A stretch of 33,120 nt of DNA from Lachnospiraceae bacterium (GTDB taxonomy: Bacteria > Bacillota > Clostridia > Lachnospirales > Lachnospiraceae), in assembly GCA_030526405.1 (NCBI GenBank), contig JAUNCZ010000035.1:1-33120 (forward strand), given 5' to 3'. Both the position numbers and the translations under genes were made by a program. Below are positions 8,085 to 16,696 of the stretch, piece by piece. The notes beneath the pieces are model-generated. The model was not told where the DNA came from and did no database searches. It worked only from the letters and a program-made list of their open reading frames with translations. The number at the start of each line of letters is the position of its first letter. Position 1 is the first letter of the stretch.

Positions 8085-9847
8085 CAGACTGCTCCTCCTT
8101 CCTCTCTGCCGGTTATCTTCGGAATCTCCAGATGAATCCTGGTACCGGAATCCGGTGCACTGAATACAGAAACTCCATATTCCTGGCCGTAAGCCAGCTT
8201 AATACGCTTATCCACATTTTTCAGACCAAAGCCCTCCTCCTGGCGCAGCAGAGCCTCCTGAAGCAGCCGCAGTTTCTCCGGCTCAATTCCCCTTCCGTTG
8301 TCCTCCACGTCAAAGCAGACACGATCCTCCCTGCCGTAGGCCTTTACCTGGATAGAAAGGAACATTTCCTCCTCCCTTGCGTGGTGGATGGCATTTTCCA
8401 CAAGGGGCTGAAGCAGCAGTTTAATGGTGTAGAACTCCTCCACCTCCGGTTCCACCTGATAGTGGATCTCCACCAGATCAGAAAAACGCAGCAGCTGGAT
8501 CTTCATATAATTCTCCAGAAGACCGATCTCCTCTCTGACCGTCAGCACCTTTCTTCCCTTGTTCAGAGATACTCTGTAAAAATCCGCCAGAAAACGGATG
8601 CTCTGCACCGTCTGTTTTCCCTGTTCCCGAATGGCCAGGGAACTGATCACCGCCAGAGCATTATAGAGAAAGTGGGGATTGATCTGTTCCTGCAGCAGAT
8701 TCAGCTCAGTACTCTGGATGATCAGCTGTCTTCTGTAATTCTCCTTGATCAGTTCATCCAGCTGATCCCCCATGTGGTTTACCTCCCGGGCAATCACTCC
8801 CAGCTCATTCTCTCCCTGGAGCTGGATCTTATGGCGGAAATCCCCGGATCCCACTGCATCAATACCGGTAAGGATCATCTTCAGCTTTCTGTCCAGACTC
8901 CTGTTCTGATGCAGCACAAGAAAGATAAAGATTATCAGCATCAGCACAAAGGGGGACAGCATCCCCAGAGGCAGCATGCGGATTCTGGACAGAAGCCTGT
9001 CTCTGTCCACCAGCATCAACAGAGTCAGATTGTTCCCCACATTCTTCTTCATGGAAATGTAGTACTTGTCATCTGTTCCCAACGGGGTGCCGATGGTATT
9101 CTCCCGAATATCGTCCCAGTCCGGAAGAAACTCCCGGATATTTCTGTACATTCTGTTGCCCTCAGAATCCAGCATCACCTGCCCCTGGCTATCCAGCAGC
9201 ACCATCATGCTGTTTTCGTCCTCCACCATCAGATGACTTCGGAGAACAGACTGAGAAATCTGAAAGATCAGATAGGAATGCTCGGTGAGATCAGAATAGG
9301 AATGGAGCTTTACGCCACAGAGAAAGGAAAAACGATCCTTCCAGTTATTCACTGCCACCATGCTCTCCTCCGTGCGATCCAGCAGCTCTGCCACATCTGT
9401 ATTCAGATCCTCCGTAGAAAAAAAGTAGAACTGATCCCTGGGAAGAGTCCTGTTATCATTATAGAAGCGTACCCGCTCCAGCTCCGGATACATCAGCAGC
9501 ATAGGTTCCAGCTTATCCTCCAGATGATAGGAGAGATCGCTGTAGGATTTATCAGAATAATCCAGATTCAGCTGGGTGTTCAGCTTGGAATCATTCATCA
9601 GCATATCCATCAGAGCCTGGTAACGCTCCATGGAATAGGACAGCCCGGAGGAGGCAATGTTCAGATTCTGCTCCACTCTGTCATAGGCCTGGTTCAGTGT
9701 CAGTCTCACTGTGGACTGATAATAGACGGCAATGATCACCAGCATGGGAAGAATCCCGCACAGAACATAGGTCCACATGATTCTGGAAATAATACTGGAG
9801 TTGGTAAACCAGGCAACGATCTTACCTCTCCATTTTTTTATACTCAT
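8084..9847 (-). CDS. Sensor histidine kinase, YesM family
   Basis: This 587-residue protein has a first membrane helix at about 22-43, an outside sensor region of about 245 residues and a second helix at about 291-313. A HAMP-like linker follows, then the His_kinase domain with the phosphoacceptor in QINPHFLYN (His392) and an ATPase domain with DNGRG near residue 516 and GFGLKNVDKRI. That order is diagnostic of the YesM/LytS branch. It overlaps the 3' end of the response regulator gene by 26 bp and is coupled to the binding-like protein after it. It probably senses an extracellular sugar or its bound receptor and phosphorylates the YesN partner. Confidence 0.95.
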   Translation of the reverse strand: MSIKKWRGKIVAWFTNSSIISRIMWTYVLCGILPMLVIIAVYYQSTVRLTLNQAYDRVEQNLNIASSGLSYSMERYQALMDMLMNDSKLNTQLNLDYSDKSYSDLSYHLEDKLEPMLLMYPELERVRFYNDNRTLPRDQFYFFSTEDLNTDVAELLDRTEESMVAVNNWKDRFSFLCGVKLHSYSDLTEHSYLIFQISQSVLRSHLMVEDENSMMVLLDSQGQVMLDSEGNRMYRNIREFLPDWDDIRENTIGTPLGTDDKYYISMKKNVGNNLTLLMLVDRDRLLSRIRMLPLGMLSPFVLMLIIFIFLVLHQNRSLDRKLKMILTGIDAVGSGDFRHKIQLQGENELGVIAREVNHMGDQLDELIKENYRRQLIIQSTELNLLQEQINPHFLYNALAVISSLAIREQGKQTVQSIRFLADFYRVSLNKGRKVLTVREEIGLLENYMKIQLLRFSDLVEIHYQVEPEVEEFYTIKLLLQPLVENAIHHAREEEMFLSIQVKAYGREDRVCFDVEDNGRGIEPEKLRLLQEALLRQEEGFGLKNVDKRIKLAYGQEYGVSVFSAPDSGTRIHLEIPKITGREEGGAV

Positions 9848-11276
9848 TTGGTGTTACTCCATATTTTTTGGAAAACAGCTGGGTAAAATAGGAAATATTC
9901 GGGTATCCCACCGCAATACTGATATCCTTTACCTTTCTGTCTCCCTCACTTCTCAGCAGACGGGCAGCAATTGCCAGTCTTGTCTCTGTTACATATTCAA
10001 GGATGGTAATTCCTGTCTCCTCCTTAAATTTCCGTCGAAGATAGTTTGGGGAAACATTCGCCCCCTCTGCCAGCTCATCCACTGTAAAATCCTCTGCATA
10101 ATGCAGCATAACAAATCGCTTTACATAGGAGGACCAGCGGGATGTATTCTGCGTTACAGCAGATCTGCAGCACTGTCGGATGTAGCTGACAAAGTTATCC
10201 TTCACCTCCTGATAGTGCAAGGCCCTGAGAATATAGGGATCCGCAGCAAGGCCATTGATGCTTCCCACATTTTCCAGCTGACGATGCAGGAAGAGAAACA
10301 GACTGAAGGCATTCTGACAGAAGGCCTGTCTGGTGAGATCCTTCAGCTGATCCAGACACTGGATCAGATACTTTTCCGCTTCGCTGTCATTGCCCACAAG
10401 GATAGACTCAAAAATCAGATTCTTTTTCACCAGGGATTTGATCCTGTCCTCATAGGGATGATGCTCCACATGCTGACTGCAGGAGATCACTGCCCCCGGT
10501 TCTCTGTAGAACAGATCATCCCTGCAGCTACGCAGTCGTTCACTTGCCAGAAACAGCTCTGATACCTCCACACTGCTGTCATTGATAATCACCTGGCAGT
10601 CCATATCACCGATAATGCTGTTCAGCCGCACCAGCATCATATCCGGAGAAATCCTGTCCGGGAAGATCAGATAAAACAGTTCCTCCTCATAAAAGGCATG
10701 AAGCACCTCTATATTCTGCAGAATCTGCTCCTGTGTTTTCTTTTCACATCCATACAGAGCAAGAATGTTTACATGGAGCTGCTCCGCAGGCTTCTGGGCA
10801 TAAAACTCAGCCAGATGCTTCATGTCCTGCCATTCTCCCCGAAATGCCTTCTCAAGAATCTTTCCCAGCGCCAGCTTATTAAGTTCCTTTTCCTTCCTCT
10901 CCTTCTGGATCACAGAGATCAGTCTGGTAATCACATTCTCCAGCTCATCTATCTGGAATGGCTTCAGAAGAAAATCATCCACCTTCAGGCGAACCGCTTC
11001 CTTGGCATATTCAAATTTATCATATCCGGTAAGAAGAACCACTTTACAGTCATGTTCCTCCTGACGAATAATCTCCACCAGATCCAGACCTGTCATGCCC
11101 GGCATCTGAATATCGGTGAGAAGAATGTCCGGTTCCTCAGAGTTGATGCATTCCAGAGCACTTCTGCCCCCTCTGGCGGTAAATACCTGATCAATCCCCA
11201 TCCCCTTCCAGTCCACATAATTCTTCAGGGTATCCAGTTCGATCTTCTCATCCTCTACAATTAAAAGCTTCATCAT
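9822..11276 (-). CDS. Response regulator with AraC-type DNA-binding domain, YesN family
   Basis: This 484-residue protein has a receiver domain at residues 3-120 with acidic residues Glu8/Asp9, phosphoacceptor Asp55 (TDIQMPG) and Lys105 (LLKPF). The middle region of about 240 residues has no motif I recognise. The C-terminal AraC helix-turn-helix pair covers about 380-480 (FTVDELAEGANVSPNYLRRKFKEETGITILEYV, then VKDISIAVGYPNISYFTQLFSKKYGVTPNEYKK). Either of two adjacent ATGs (11276 or 11273) could start it; the ribosome site is weak. It is first in the sensor operon and divergent from the alpha-galactosidase gene, a likely target. Confidence 0.95.
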   Translation of the reverse strand: MMKLLIVEDEKIELDTLKNYVDWKGMGIDQVFTARGGRSALECINSEEPDILLTDIQMPGMTGLDLVEIIRQEEHDCKVVLLTGYDKFEYAKEAVRLKVDDFLLKPFQIDELENVITRLISVIQKERKEKELNKLALGKILEKAFRGEWQDMKHLAEFYAQKPAEQLHVNILALYGCEKKTQEQILQNIEVLHAFYEEELFYLIFPDRISPDMMLVRLNSIIGDMDCQVIINDSSVEVSELFLASERLRSCRDDLFYREPGAVISCSQHVEHHPYEDRIKSLVKKNLIFESILVGNDSEAEKYLIQCLDQLKDLTRQAFCQNAFSLFLFLHRQLENVGSINGLAADPYILRALHYQEVKDNFVSYIRQCCRSAVTQNTSRWSSYVKRFVMLHYAEDFTVDELAEGANVSPNYLRRKFKEETGITILEYVTETRLAIAARLLRSEGDRKVKDISIAVGYPNISYFTQLFSKKYGVTPNEYKKMER

Positions 11277-11357
11277 ATCTCATTCCATCCATTCACGTTA
11301 TTGTATTTTGCAGTCTCTGCCATGGACAAAGAGTGCATGGGGTAACGTAATACGTCA

Positions 11358-11388
11358 ATTGTATCACACTCTATACAGAAAATGACAA
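11358..11388 (-). promoter_or_regulatory. Candidate promoter of the YesNM operon
   Basis: On the minus strand TTGTCA (11383-11388) is followed after 19 bases by an extended -10, TGATACAAT (hexamer 11358-11363). The spacer is longer than ideal. It lies about 85 bp before the response regulator start. Confidence 0.4.
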
Positions 11389-11573
11389 TTTTTCTGTCAT
11401 TGCAAAGAAACAGGAGCCAATCCCTGCATAACACATCTGATTTTCCCAGGGCTACCATAACACCAGATCACCGATACAGCATATTTCGGATATCCGGTAA
11501 TACAGATATTTCTTCAAAAAACATTAGTCCATCAGCATCTAACATTTCTCCATAATAAAAATACATTGCTGTA

Positions 11574-11602
11574 TTCAGTTCTGAAAAACCATCCAGTATA
11601 TT
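11574..11602 (+). promoter_or_regulatory. Candidate promoter of the alpha-galactosidase gene
   Basis: TATATT (11597-11602) lies 17 bases after a poor -35, TTCAGT (11574-11579), and about 50 bp before the start codon. A weak -35 would suit an activator-dependent promoter, but this is a tentative call. Confidence 0.3.
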
Positions 11603-11652
11603 TGAAACAGCGGAAAGAAGAATAACTGCAACTTTACAAAGGAGGTATCTAT

Positions 11653-13887
11653 ATGCCTATTATTTATCATGAAACCAGCCGTGAATTCCATCTCTTCAAT
11701 GGCACCACAAGCTATGTCATTGGCGAACTGGTAAACGGACACATGGGACAGATTTATTACGGAAAACGTCTGCGTGACAGAGAGTCATTTGCACATCTTC
11801 TGGAAACCACCAGCCGTCCGATCTCCTCCGATCCACTGACAGAGCACTGCTTCTCAATGGAATTTGCAAAACAGGAGTATCCATGCTTCGGAACCACCGA
11901 TTACCGTGAGGCTGCCTATGAGATTCAGCAGACAAACGGAAGTCATATTACAGATTTTGTATATGAAAGCCATAAAATATATGAAGGAAAGCCTGTTCTG
12001 CAGGATCTGCCTGCTTCCTATGTGGAGGATGCAGCAGAGGCCACCACACTGGAGATCACAATGAAAGACCAGCTTCTGAACCTGAAGCTGATCCTGATCT
12101 ACACCATTTATGAGGGACGTCCTGTGATCACCAGAAGTGTACGCTTTGAAAATGAGGGCCAGGAAACGGTTCGTCTTGAAAAGGTAATGTCCCTGAACGT
12201 GGATTTCCCTGATAATAAGTTTGACTGGATCCAGTTCTCCGGAGCCTGGGCAAGAGAGAGAACACCTGTGGTACGCTCCCTGGAGGGCAGCGGTGTTACT
12301 GCCATCGAGTCCATGAGGGGTCATTCCAGCTCCCAGCAGAATCCTTTTGTGATCCTGAAACGTAAAAACACCACAGAGTTCGACGGAGAGGCCTTCGGCT
12401 TCAGTCTTGTATATTCCGGCAACTTCCTGGCAATGGCAGATGTGGATACCTTTAACACCACCCGTTTCATGATGGGTATCAATCCAAGAAACTTCTCCTG
12501 GAAACTGGAGCCGGGATGCCAGTTCCAGGCACCTGAGGTTATCATGGTACATACAAAGGACGGTCTCAATGCTCTGTCCGGGTCATACCACAGCCTGCTG
12601 CAGAACCGTGTAGCAAGGGGCTACTGGAGAAACCGCCCACGTCCTGTACTTCTGAACAACTGGGAGGCGACAGGCATGGAATTTACCGAGGATTCCATCG
12701 TGGAGATCGCATCCAAGGGTGCTGAGGTAGGCGTGGAGCTCTTTGTTCTGGATGACGGATGGTTTGGTGTTCGTACAGAGGAATCCGGTCTGGGCGACTG
12801 GTATGTGGATAAGAGAAAGCTTCCAAACGGCCTGAAGGGTCTGGTGGACAGAGTACATGATCTGGGCCTGCGCTTCGGTATCTGGATTGAGCCGGAGATG
12901 GTAAACCCGAAATCCGATCTCTTTGAGAAGCATCCTGAGTATGCTCTCATGACACCTGACAGAAGAAAGAGTCTTGGAAGAAACCAGATGGTGCTTGACT
13001 TCTCTAACCCTGCAGTTGTGGACTGCATCTATGACCAGCTTATGGAGTCCTTCCAGGGAATTGAACTGGACTATATCAAATGGGATATGAACTGCTCCAT
13101 CTCTGAGTGCTATTCTCCATACTGGGGACCAGACAGACAGGGGGAGGTATACCACAGATACATCCTTGGTGTATACAGACTCTACGAGAAGATGATCGAG
13201 AGATTTCCGAATATGCTGTTTGAGTCCTGTGCCAGCGGCGGCTGCCGTTTCGATGCCGGTATGCTTTACTATGCTCCTCAGGCATGGTGCTCCGACGATA
13301 CAGATGCCATCGAGCGAATCCATATTCAGTATGGTTCCTCCTACGGATATCCGATTTCCTCCTGGGGTGCTCATGTATCTGAGGTTCCTAACCAGCAGGC
13401 TGGAAGAATCACTCCTCTGAAGACCCGTGCAAATGTTGCCTACTTTGGAGCATTTGGCTACGAGATGGACCTGAACGAGCTGTCTCCTGAAGAAATTGAG
13501 ACTGTTAAAGAACAGGTAAAATTTATGAAGCAGTATCGTGAGCTGATCCAGTTTGGCTCCTTCTATCGCCTTTCCTCCCCATGGGAGAGCAACATTGCTT
13601 CCTGGATGGTGGTAAGCCCTGATAAAAAAGAGGCCCTGGTGGGCGTATACCTGCTGAAGACAGATGTAAACTGCGGATTCACACAGCTGAAGCTGCAGGG
13701 ACTTGCTTCTGAGCTGGATTACAAGGTGGATGGAGATCTTGTATTCGGCGGCGACGAGCTGATGGAGTACGGTCTGATTCCGCTTATTGCGGCAGCCCAT
13801 CCAAAACAGAATGAATATCCTTACAGCAGACCAATGGATCTTTGTGGAGACTTCGACTCCAAGATCTTTGTTCTGAAGGCAGAATAA
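11653..13887 (+). CDS. Alpha-galactosidase, glycoside hydrolase family 36
   Basis: This 744-residue enzyme hydrolyses terminal alpha-1,6-galactose from melibiose and raffinose-family sugars. It shows the GH36 order: an N-terminal beta-sandwich, then the (beta/alpha)8 barrel from about residue 330 with ELFVLDDGWFG. The nucleophile is Asp478 in YIKWDMN and the acid/base Asp548 in CSDDTDAIER, the same numbers I recall for Geobacillus AgaA. CASGG and SSWGAHVSEVPNQQ are further family motifs. There is no signal peptide, so it acts in the cytoplasm on imported sugar. AAAGGAGGT lies seven bases before the ATG. It is divergent from the sensor operon and ends at a strong terminator, so it is probably transcribed alone. 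Length is typical for bacterial tetrameric GH36 enzymes. Confidence 0.97.
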   Translation: MPIIYHETSREFHLFNGTTSYVIGELVNGHMGQIYYGKRLRDRESFAHLLETTSRPISSDPLTEHCFSMEFAKQEYPCFGTTDYREAAYEIQQTNGSHITDFVYESHKIYEGKPVLQDLPASYVEDAAEATTLEITMKDQLLNLKLILIYTIYEGRPVITRSVRFENEGQETVRLEKVMSLNVDFPDNKFDWIQFSGAWARERTPVVRSLEGSGVTAIESMRGHSSSQQNPFVILKRKNTTEFDGEAFGFSLVYSGNFLAMADVDTFNTTRFMMGINPRNFSWKLEPGCQFQAPEVIMVHTKDGLNALSGSYHSLLQNRVARGYWRNRPRPVLLNNWEATGMEFTEDSIVEIASKGAEVGVELFVLDDGWFGVRTEESGLGDWYVDKRKLPNGLKGLVDRVHDLGLRFGIWIEPEMVNPKSDLFEKHPEYALMTPDRRKSLGRNQMVLDFSNPAVVDCIYDQLMESFQGIELDYIKWDMNCSISECYSPYWGPDRQGEVYHRYILGVYRLYEKMIERFPNMLFESCASGGCRFDAGMLYYAPQAWCSDDTDAIERIHIQYGSSYGYPISSWGAHVSEVPNQQAGRITPLKTRANVAYFGAFGYEMDLNELSPEEIETVKEQVKFMKQYRELIQFGSFYRLSSPWESNIASWMVVSPDKKEALVGVYLLKTDVNCGFTQLKLQGLASELDYKVDGDLVFGGDELMEYGLIPLIAAAHPKQNEYPYSRPMDLCGDFDSKIFVLKAE

Positions 13888-13932
13888 ATCAGTCTCTCAA
13901 ATTGTAGAGAATATGAAACAGCCTCTTACCTG

Positions 13933-13980
13933 AAAGGAGGGTACCCGGTGCTTTCATGCACCGGATACCCTCCTTTTTTC
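13933..13980 (+). terminator. Strong intrinsic terminator after the alpha-galactosidase gene
   Basis: A 19-position stem (13933-13951 with 13958-13976, one mismatch) closes a six-base loop and runs into TTTTTT. It lies 46 bp past the stop codon. A-residues on the left arm give a short U-run on the other strand, so it may also stop the convergent transporter transcript. Confidence 0.9.
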
Positions 13981-14054
13981 ATATCACGCTTTCAATTCCA
14001 TACCTGCGAAACAGTACACAGCTCCTGTGAGTTTACGCCACCCTTTTTCCTGTA

Positions 14055-15680
14055 TTACTGAATATCAAGATCTGCTGTGATCTGATAGTAATCACATGGA
14101 TGGGATGTATAGTTGGATACGTTGCTCTGGGAGATCATGCTCATCTTCAGGAAGGAGCAGTAAACAAAGGCATTGTCATCCAGAATTGTCTGCTGCATCT
14201 CAATGGCCAGCTCTGCTCGTTTAGCAGGATCAAACTCCTTACTCATCTCCTTCTCCAGAGACTCCAGCTTCTCATTGCAGTATTTACCCTGGTTCTTTGT
14301 GGAATCCTCAAGGGCGAATACTGTGAACCAGTACTCAGGATCGCCGGTAGGACACTGCACGTTGGCCATTGCATACACATCCCAGTTTTTGGAATCCTTC
14401 ACCAGCTCATTGTGGTCTGCTGTACAGTTTACATCCACGTTGATACCAATCTCCTTCAGGGTTGCCTGGGCAGACTCTGCAAGAAGAGGCAGCTCCTGGC
14501 GGCTTGGATAGGTAAGCCATGTAATGGAAAGGTCTTTTCCATCCTTCTCACGGATACCATCACCGTCTGTATCCACCCAGCCAGCATCCTCAAGAATCTT
14601 CATGGCAGCCTCAGGATCGTAGGTTTCAGTTGTAACCTGATCTCCTCCGAAAGCAAAGCCCTCCGGGAAGGTACCATTAGCCGGGAAACCGTTTCCATCC
14701 AGAAGAACTGAAACAAAGCCCTCTTTATCAATACCTGCCGCAATGGCCTTTCTTACTGCCGGATCAGAGCATACAGAGTTCTCATCAAAGTTCATCTTTC
14801 CAAAGAAGCATCTGGATGTGAAAATCTGAGAGAACTGGAAGTTGTCATTCTGGAACTGAGGATAGCTCTCATAGGCCATGCCGTATGCAGCCTGTACCTC
14901 GCCGGAAAGCAGGGCATTAGCCAGAGTATTTCCGTCCGTGATAGTCTTGATGGTGATCTCATCGATCTTTGGCTCGCCACCCCAGTAGTCGTCATTCTTG
15001 TTCAGTGTCAGATGATCGTCTGTTGCCACCTCAACTGCCACGTAAGGACCTGTTCCTGCAACAATACCGTTATCAAAGCCCGCATCCACATCGATGATGC
15101 ATCCGTAAGGATCTCCCAGATAGTTCAGAAGGGCGGGTTTTGGCTCAGAGGTCTTAATAGTCAGCACCTGTCCATCCGCCTCCATGCTCTCAATCTTGGT
15201 ATCTGCTGCTGCACGGTCATGTACCTCCAGCAGATGCTCCAGACACTGTTTTACTGCCTCTCCATCCATATATCGGCCGGAGGAGAAATATACATCATCC
15301 CGGAGTGTGATCTTCCAGGTGGTATCATCCACATTCTCCCAGGCTTCTGCCAGCCATGGCTGAATCTCCATCTCATCGGAGTATTTTACCAGTGTCTCAC
15401 CGATTCCGTAACGGATACATGCCCATCCTGCATAGGCACTATGGGGATTTACATCTGCCTCCTCATTGGATGCGTTGAAGGTGGTATCACCGATCACCAG
15501 TGTTTTTGTGCCGGAAGCACTGCTCTCCCCTGCTGTTGAAGACTCTGCTGCTGATTCTGCTGCGGGAGCTGCAGAGCTGCTTCCTGTTTCCTTGCTGTCT
15601 CCTGTTCCTCCACAACCTGCGAGAAGTCCTGCCAGAAGAGCTGCACTTAAGGCTGCTGCCGTTGCTTTTTTCAATCTCAT
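14055..15680 (-). CDS. Peptide/nickel-type ABC transporter substrate-binding lipoprotein (SBP family 5)
   Basis: This 541-residue lipoprotein has the lipobox GLLAGCGG (Cys23) and an Ala/Ser/Glu-rich linker to about residue 58, followed by a family 5 binding fold. YGIGETLVKYSDEMEIQPWLAEAW, WKITLRDDVYFSSGRYMDGEAV, GTGPY, NKNDDYWGGEPKIDEI and the late DPEYWF are hallmark phrases. The family carries di/oligopeptides, nickel chelates, glutathione or opine metallophores; the sequence alone does not choose. AGGAGGT lies five bases before the ATG. It is the last gene of the operon, 123 bp after the second ATPase, whereas this gene is usually first. It converges with the alpha-galactosidase gene. Confidence 0.92.
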   Translation of the reverse strand: MRLKKATAAALSAALLAGLLAGCGGTGDSKETGSSSAAPAAESAAESSTAGESSASGTKTLVIGDTTFNASNEEADVNPHSAYAGWACIRYGIGETLVKYSDEMEIQPWLAEAWENVDDTTWKITLRDDVYFSSGRYMDGEAVKQCLEHLLEVHDRAAADTKIESMEADGQVLTIKTSEPKPALLNYLGDPYGCIIDVDAGFDNGIVAGTGPYVAVEVATDDHLTLNKNDDYWGGEPKIDEITIKTITDGNTLANALLSGEVQAAYGMAYESYPQFQNDNFQFSQIFTSRCFFGKMNFDENSVCSDPAVRKAIAAGIDKEGFVSVLLDGNGFPANGTFPEGFAFGGDQVTTETYDPEAAMKILEDAGWVDTDGDGIREKDGKDLSITWLTYPSRQELPLLAESAQATLKEIGINVDVNCTADHNELVKDSKNWDVYAMANVQCPTGDPEYWFTVFALEDSTKNQGKYCNEKLESLEKEMSKEFDPAKRAELAIEMQQTILDDNAFVYCSFLKMSMISQSNVSNYTSHPCDYYQITADLDIQ

Positions 15681-15803
15681 AACTACCTCCTAAAAAATTC
15701 ACACTCTGAGACACCACCAGTATTCTGGTCATGGGTCTCTGACAAATAACTGTCATAATCCCCGCCTGCTTCTCAGGGAGTATCTATCTGAAATCCCAGC
15801 ATC

Positions 15804-16565
15804 TCACAGGACACTGGCGATCAGATTCCTTGTATATTCCTCCTTTGGATTCCGGATTACCTCATCGGGAATCCCCTCCTCCACAATTCTGCCCTGGTAC
15901 ATGACCAGCACCCTGTCACAGAAATTCTGAACCAGGGCAATATCATGGCAGATAAACAGATAGGACATGTCCAGCTTATCCTTCAGTTCCGTAAGAAGCT
16001 TCAGAATATCCTCCTGTACCGTAACATCCAAAGCCGAGGTAGCCTCGTCCAGAATCAGTACCCTGGGGTTGATGGCAATAGCCCTTGCAATGGCCGCCCT
16101 CTGGCACTGTCCTCCGCTGACCTCGCCGGGATATCGATCTGCATATTCCGGTGCCAGATTACAAAGTCCAAGAAGTCGAATTGCCTCCTGGCGGGCATCC
16201 TGTCTGCCCATGCCATTGTTGATCAGACTCTCTGCAATGCCATCTCCCAGGGTGCGGCGGGGATCAAAGCTCTCCACCGGTGACTGGAATACCATCTGCA
16301 GCTTTTTGTAGGTCTCCTTCAGCTGCCTTCCCTTTTTTGCTGTAATCTCCTCCCCCTCCAGAAAGATCTTTCCCTCCGTGGGATCCAGCAGTCTGGTGAT
16401 CATATTCACCACAGTGGTCTTTCCACTGCCGCTCTCTCCGATAATGGCAAGCTTTTCCCCGGGAAAGAGAGAAAAACTCACATCTGCCACGGCAGTGTAG
16501 GGCTCTCTTCCACGGGATTTGAATATTTTTGTCAGCTTTTCAGCCTGTAAGACTGGTTTCATCAT
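15804..16565 (-). CDS. Oligopeptide/nickel-type ABC transporter ATP-binding protein, DppF/NikE type
   Basis: This 253-residue ATPase has Walker A GESGSGKTT near residues 44-52, the Q-loop QSPVESFDPRRT, the signature VSGGQCQRAAIARA and Walker B VLILDEATSALD, followed by the switch His in FICHD. It is the second of the two ATPases used by Opp/Dpp/Nik importers. I place the start at the first of two adjacent ATGs (16565), which follows AGGAG by five bases; an ATG at 16580 is in frame but overlaps that ribosome site. The upstream gap carries a dispersed repeat fragment. Confidence 0.93.
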   Translation of the reverse strand: MMKPVLQAEKLTKIFKSRGREPYTAVADVSFSLFPGEKLAIIGESGSGKTTVVNMITRLLDPTEGKIFLEGEEITAKKGRQLKETYKKLQMVFQSPVESFDPRRTLGDGIAESLINNGMGRQDARQEAIRLLGLCNLAPEYADRYPGEVSGGQCQRAAIARAIAINPRVLILDEATSALDVTVQEDILKLLTELKDKLDMSYLFICHDIALVQNFCDRVLVMYQGRIVEEGIPDEVIRNPKEEYTRNLIASVL

Positions 16566-16582
16566 GTATTCTCCTAACATAG

Positions 16583-16640
16583 TATCCTGTAGTAAAGCGA
16601 AGCGTTTTATCTCTGTCGAAGACTGGACTCCCGGCGAGAC
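16583..16640. repeat. Diverged copy of a dispersed repeat inside the ABC operon
   Basis: Bases 16597-16640 match 32231-32274 at 37 of 44 positions by my count (gcgaagcgttttatctc ... tggactccc). A tatcctgtag word at 16583-16592 recurs at 32348-32357. The copy lacks the right arm of the hairpin seen in the 32-kb copy. It fills most of the 131-bp gap between the two ATPase genes. Confidence 0.7.
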
Positions 16641-16696
16641 AATTCTCCAGAAATAATGTTTCCGGAAATAAGTTTTCGGAAATATAGAGGTTTTCT

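Larger units (their letters stand above)
11277..11652. other. Divergent intergenic region between yesN-like and alpha-galactosidase genes
   Basis: This 376-bp stretch holds both divergent promoters. It has a 7-bp hairpin aatgaca/tgtcatt at 11381-11401, over the proposed minus-strand -35, and AT-rich sequence from 11480 to 11600. I see no gene in it; a 61-codon minus-strand frame across 11273-11458 has no ribosome site or recognisable product. Confidence 0.6.

Noticed and set aside
7982-9886. A 634-codon open frame on the plus strand opposite the YesM kinase gene
   Set aside because: It is antisense to a gene with clear kinase motifs, its protein is rich in His/Gln/Leu without domains, and it has no ribosome site. 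It is a by-product of codon bias.
11273-11458. A 61-codon minus-strand frame upstream of the response regulator gene
   Set aside because: It lies over the proposed promoter, has no ribosome site and no recognisable product.
12583-13800. A 405-codon minus-strand frame opposite the alpha-galactosidase gene
   Set aside because: It is the shadow of a GH36 gene with both catalytic residues in place.
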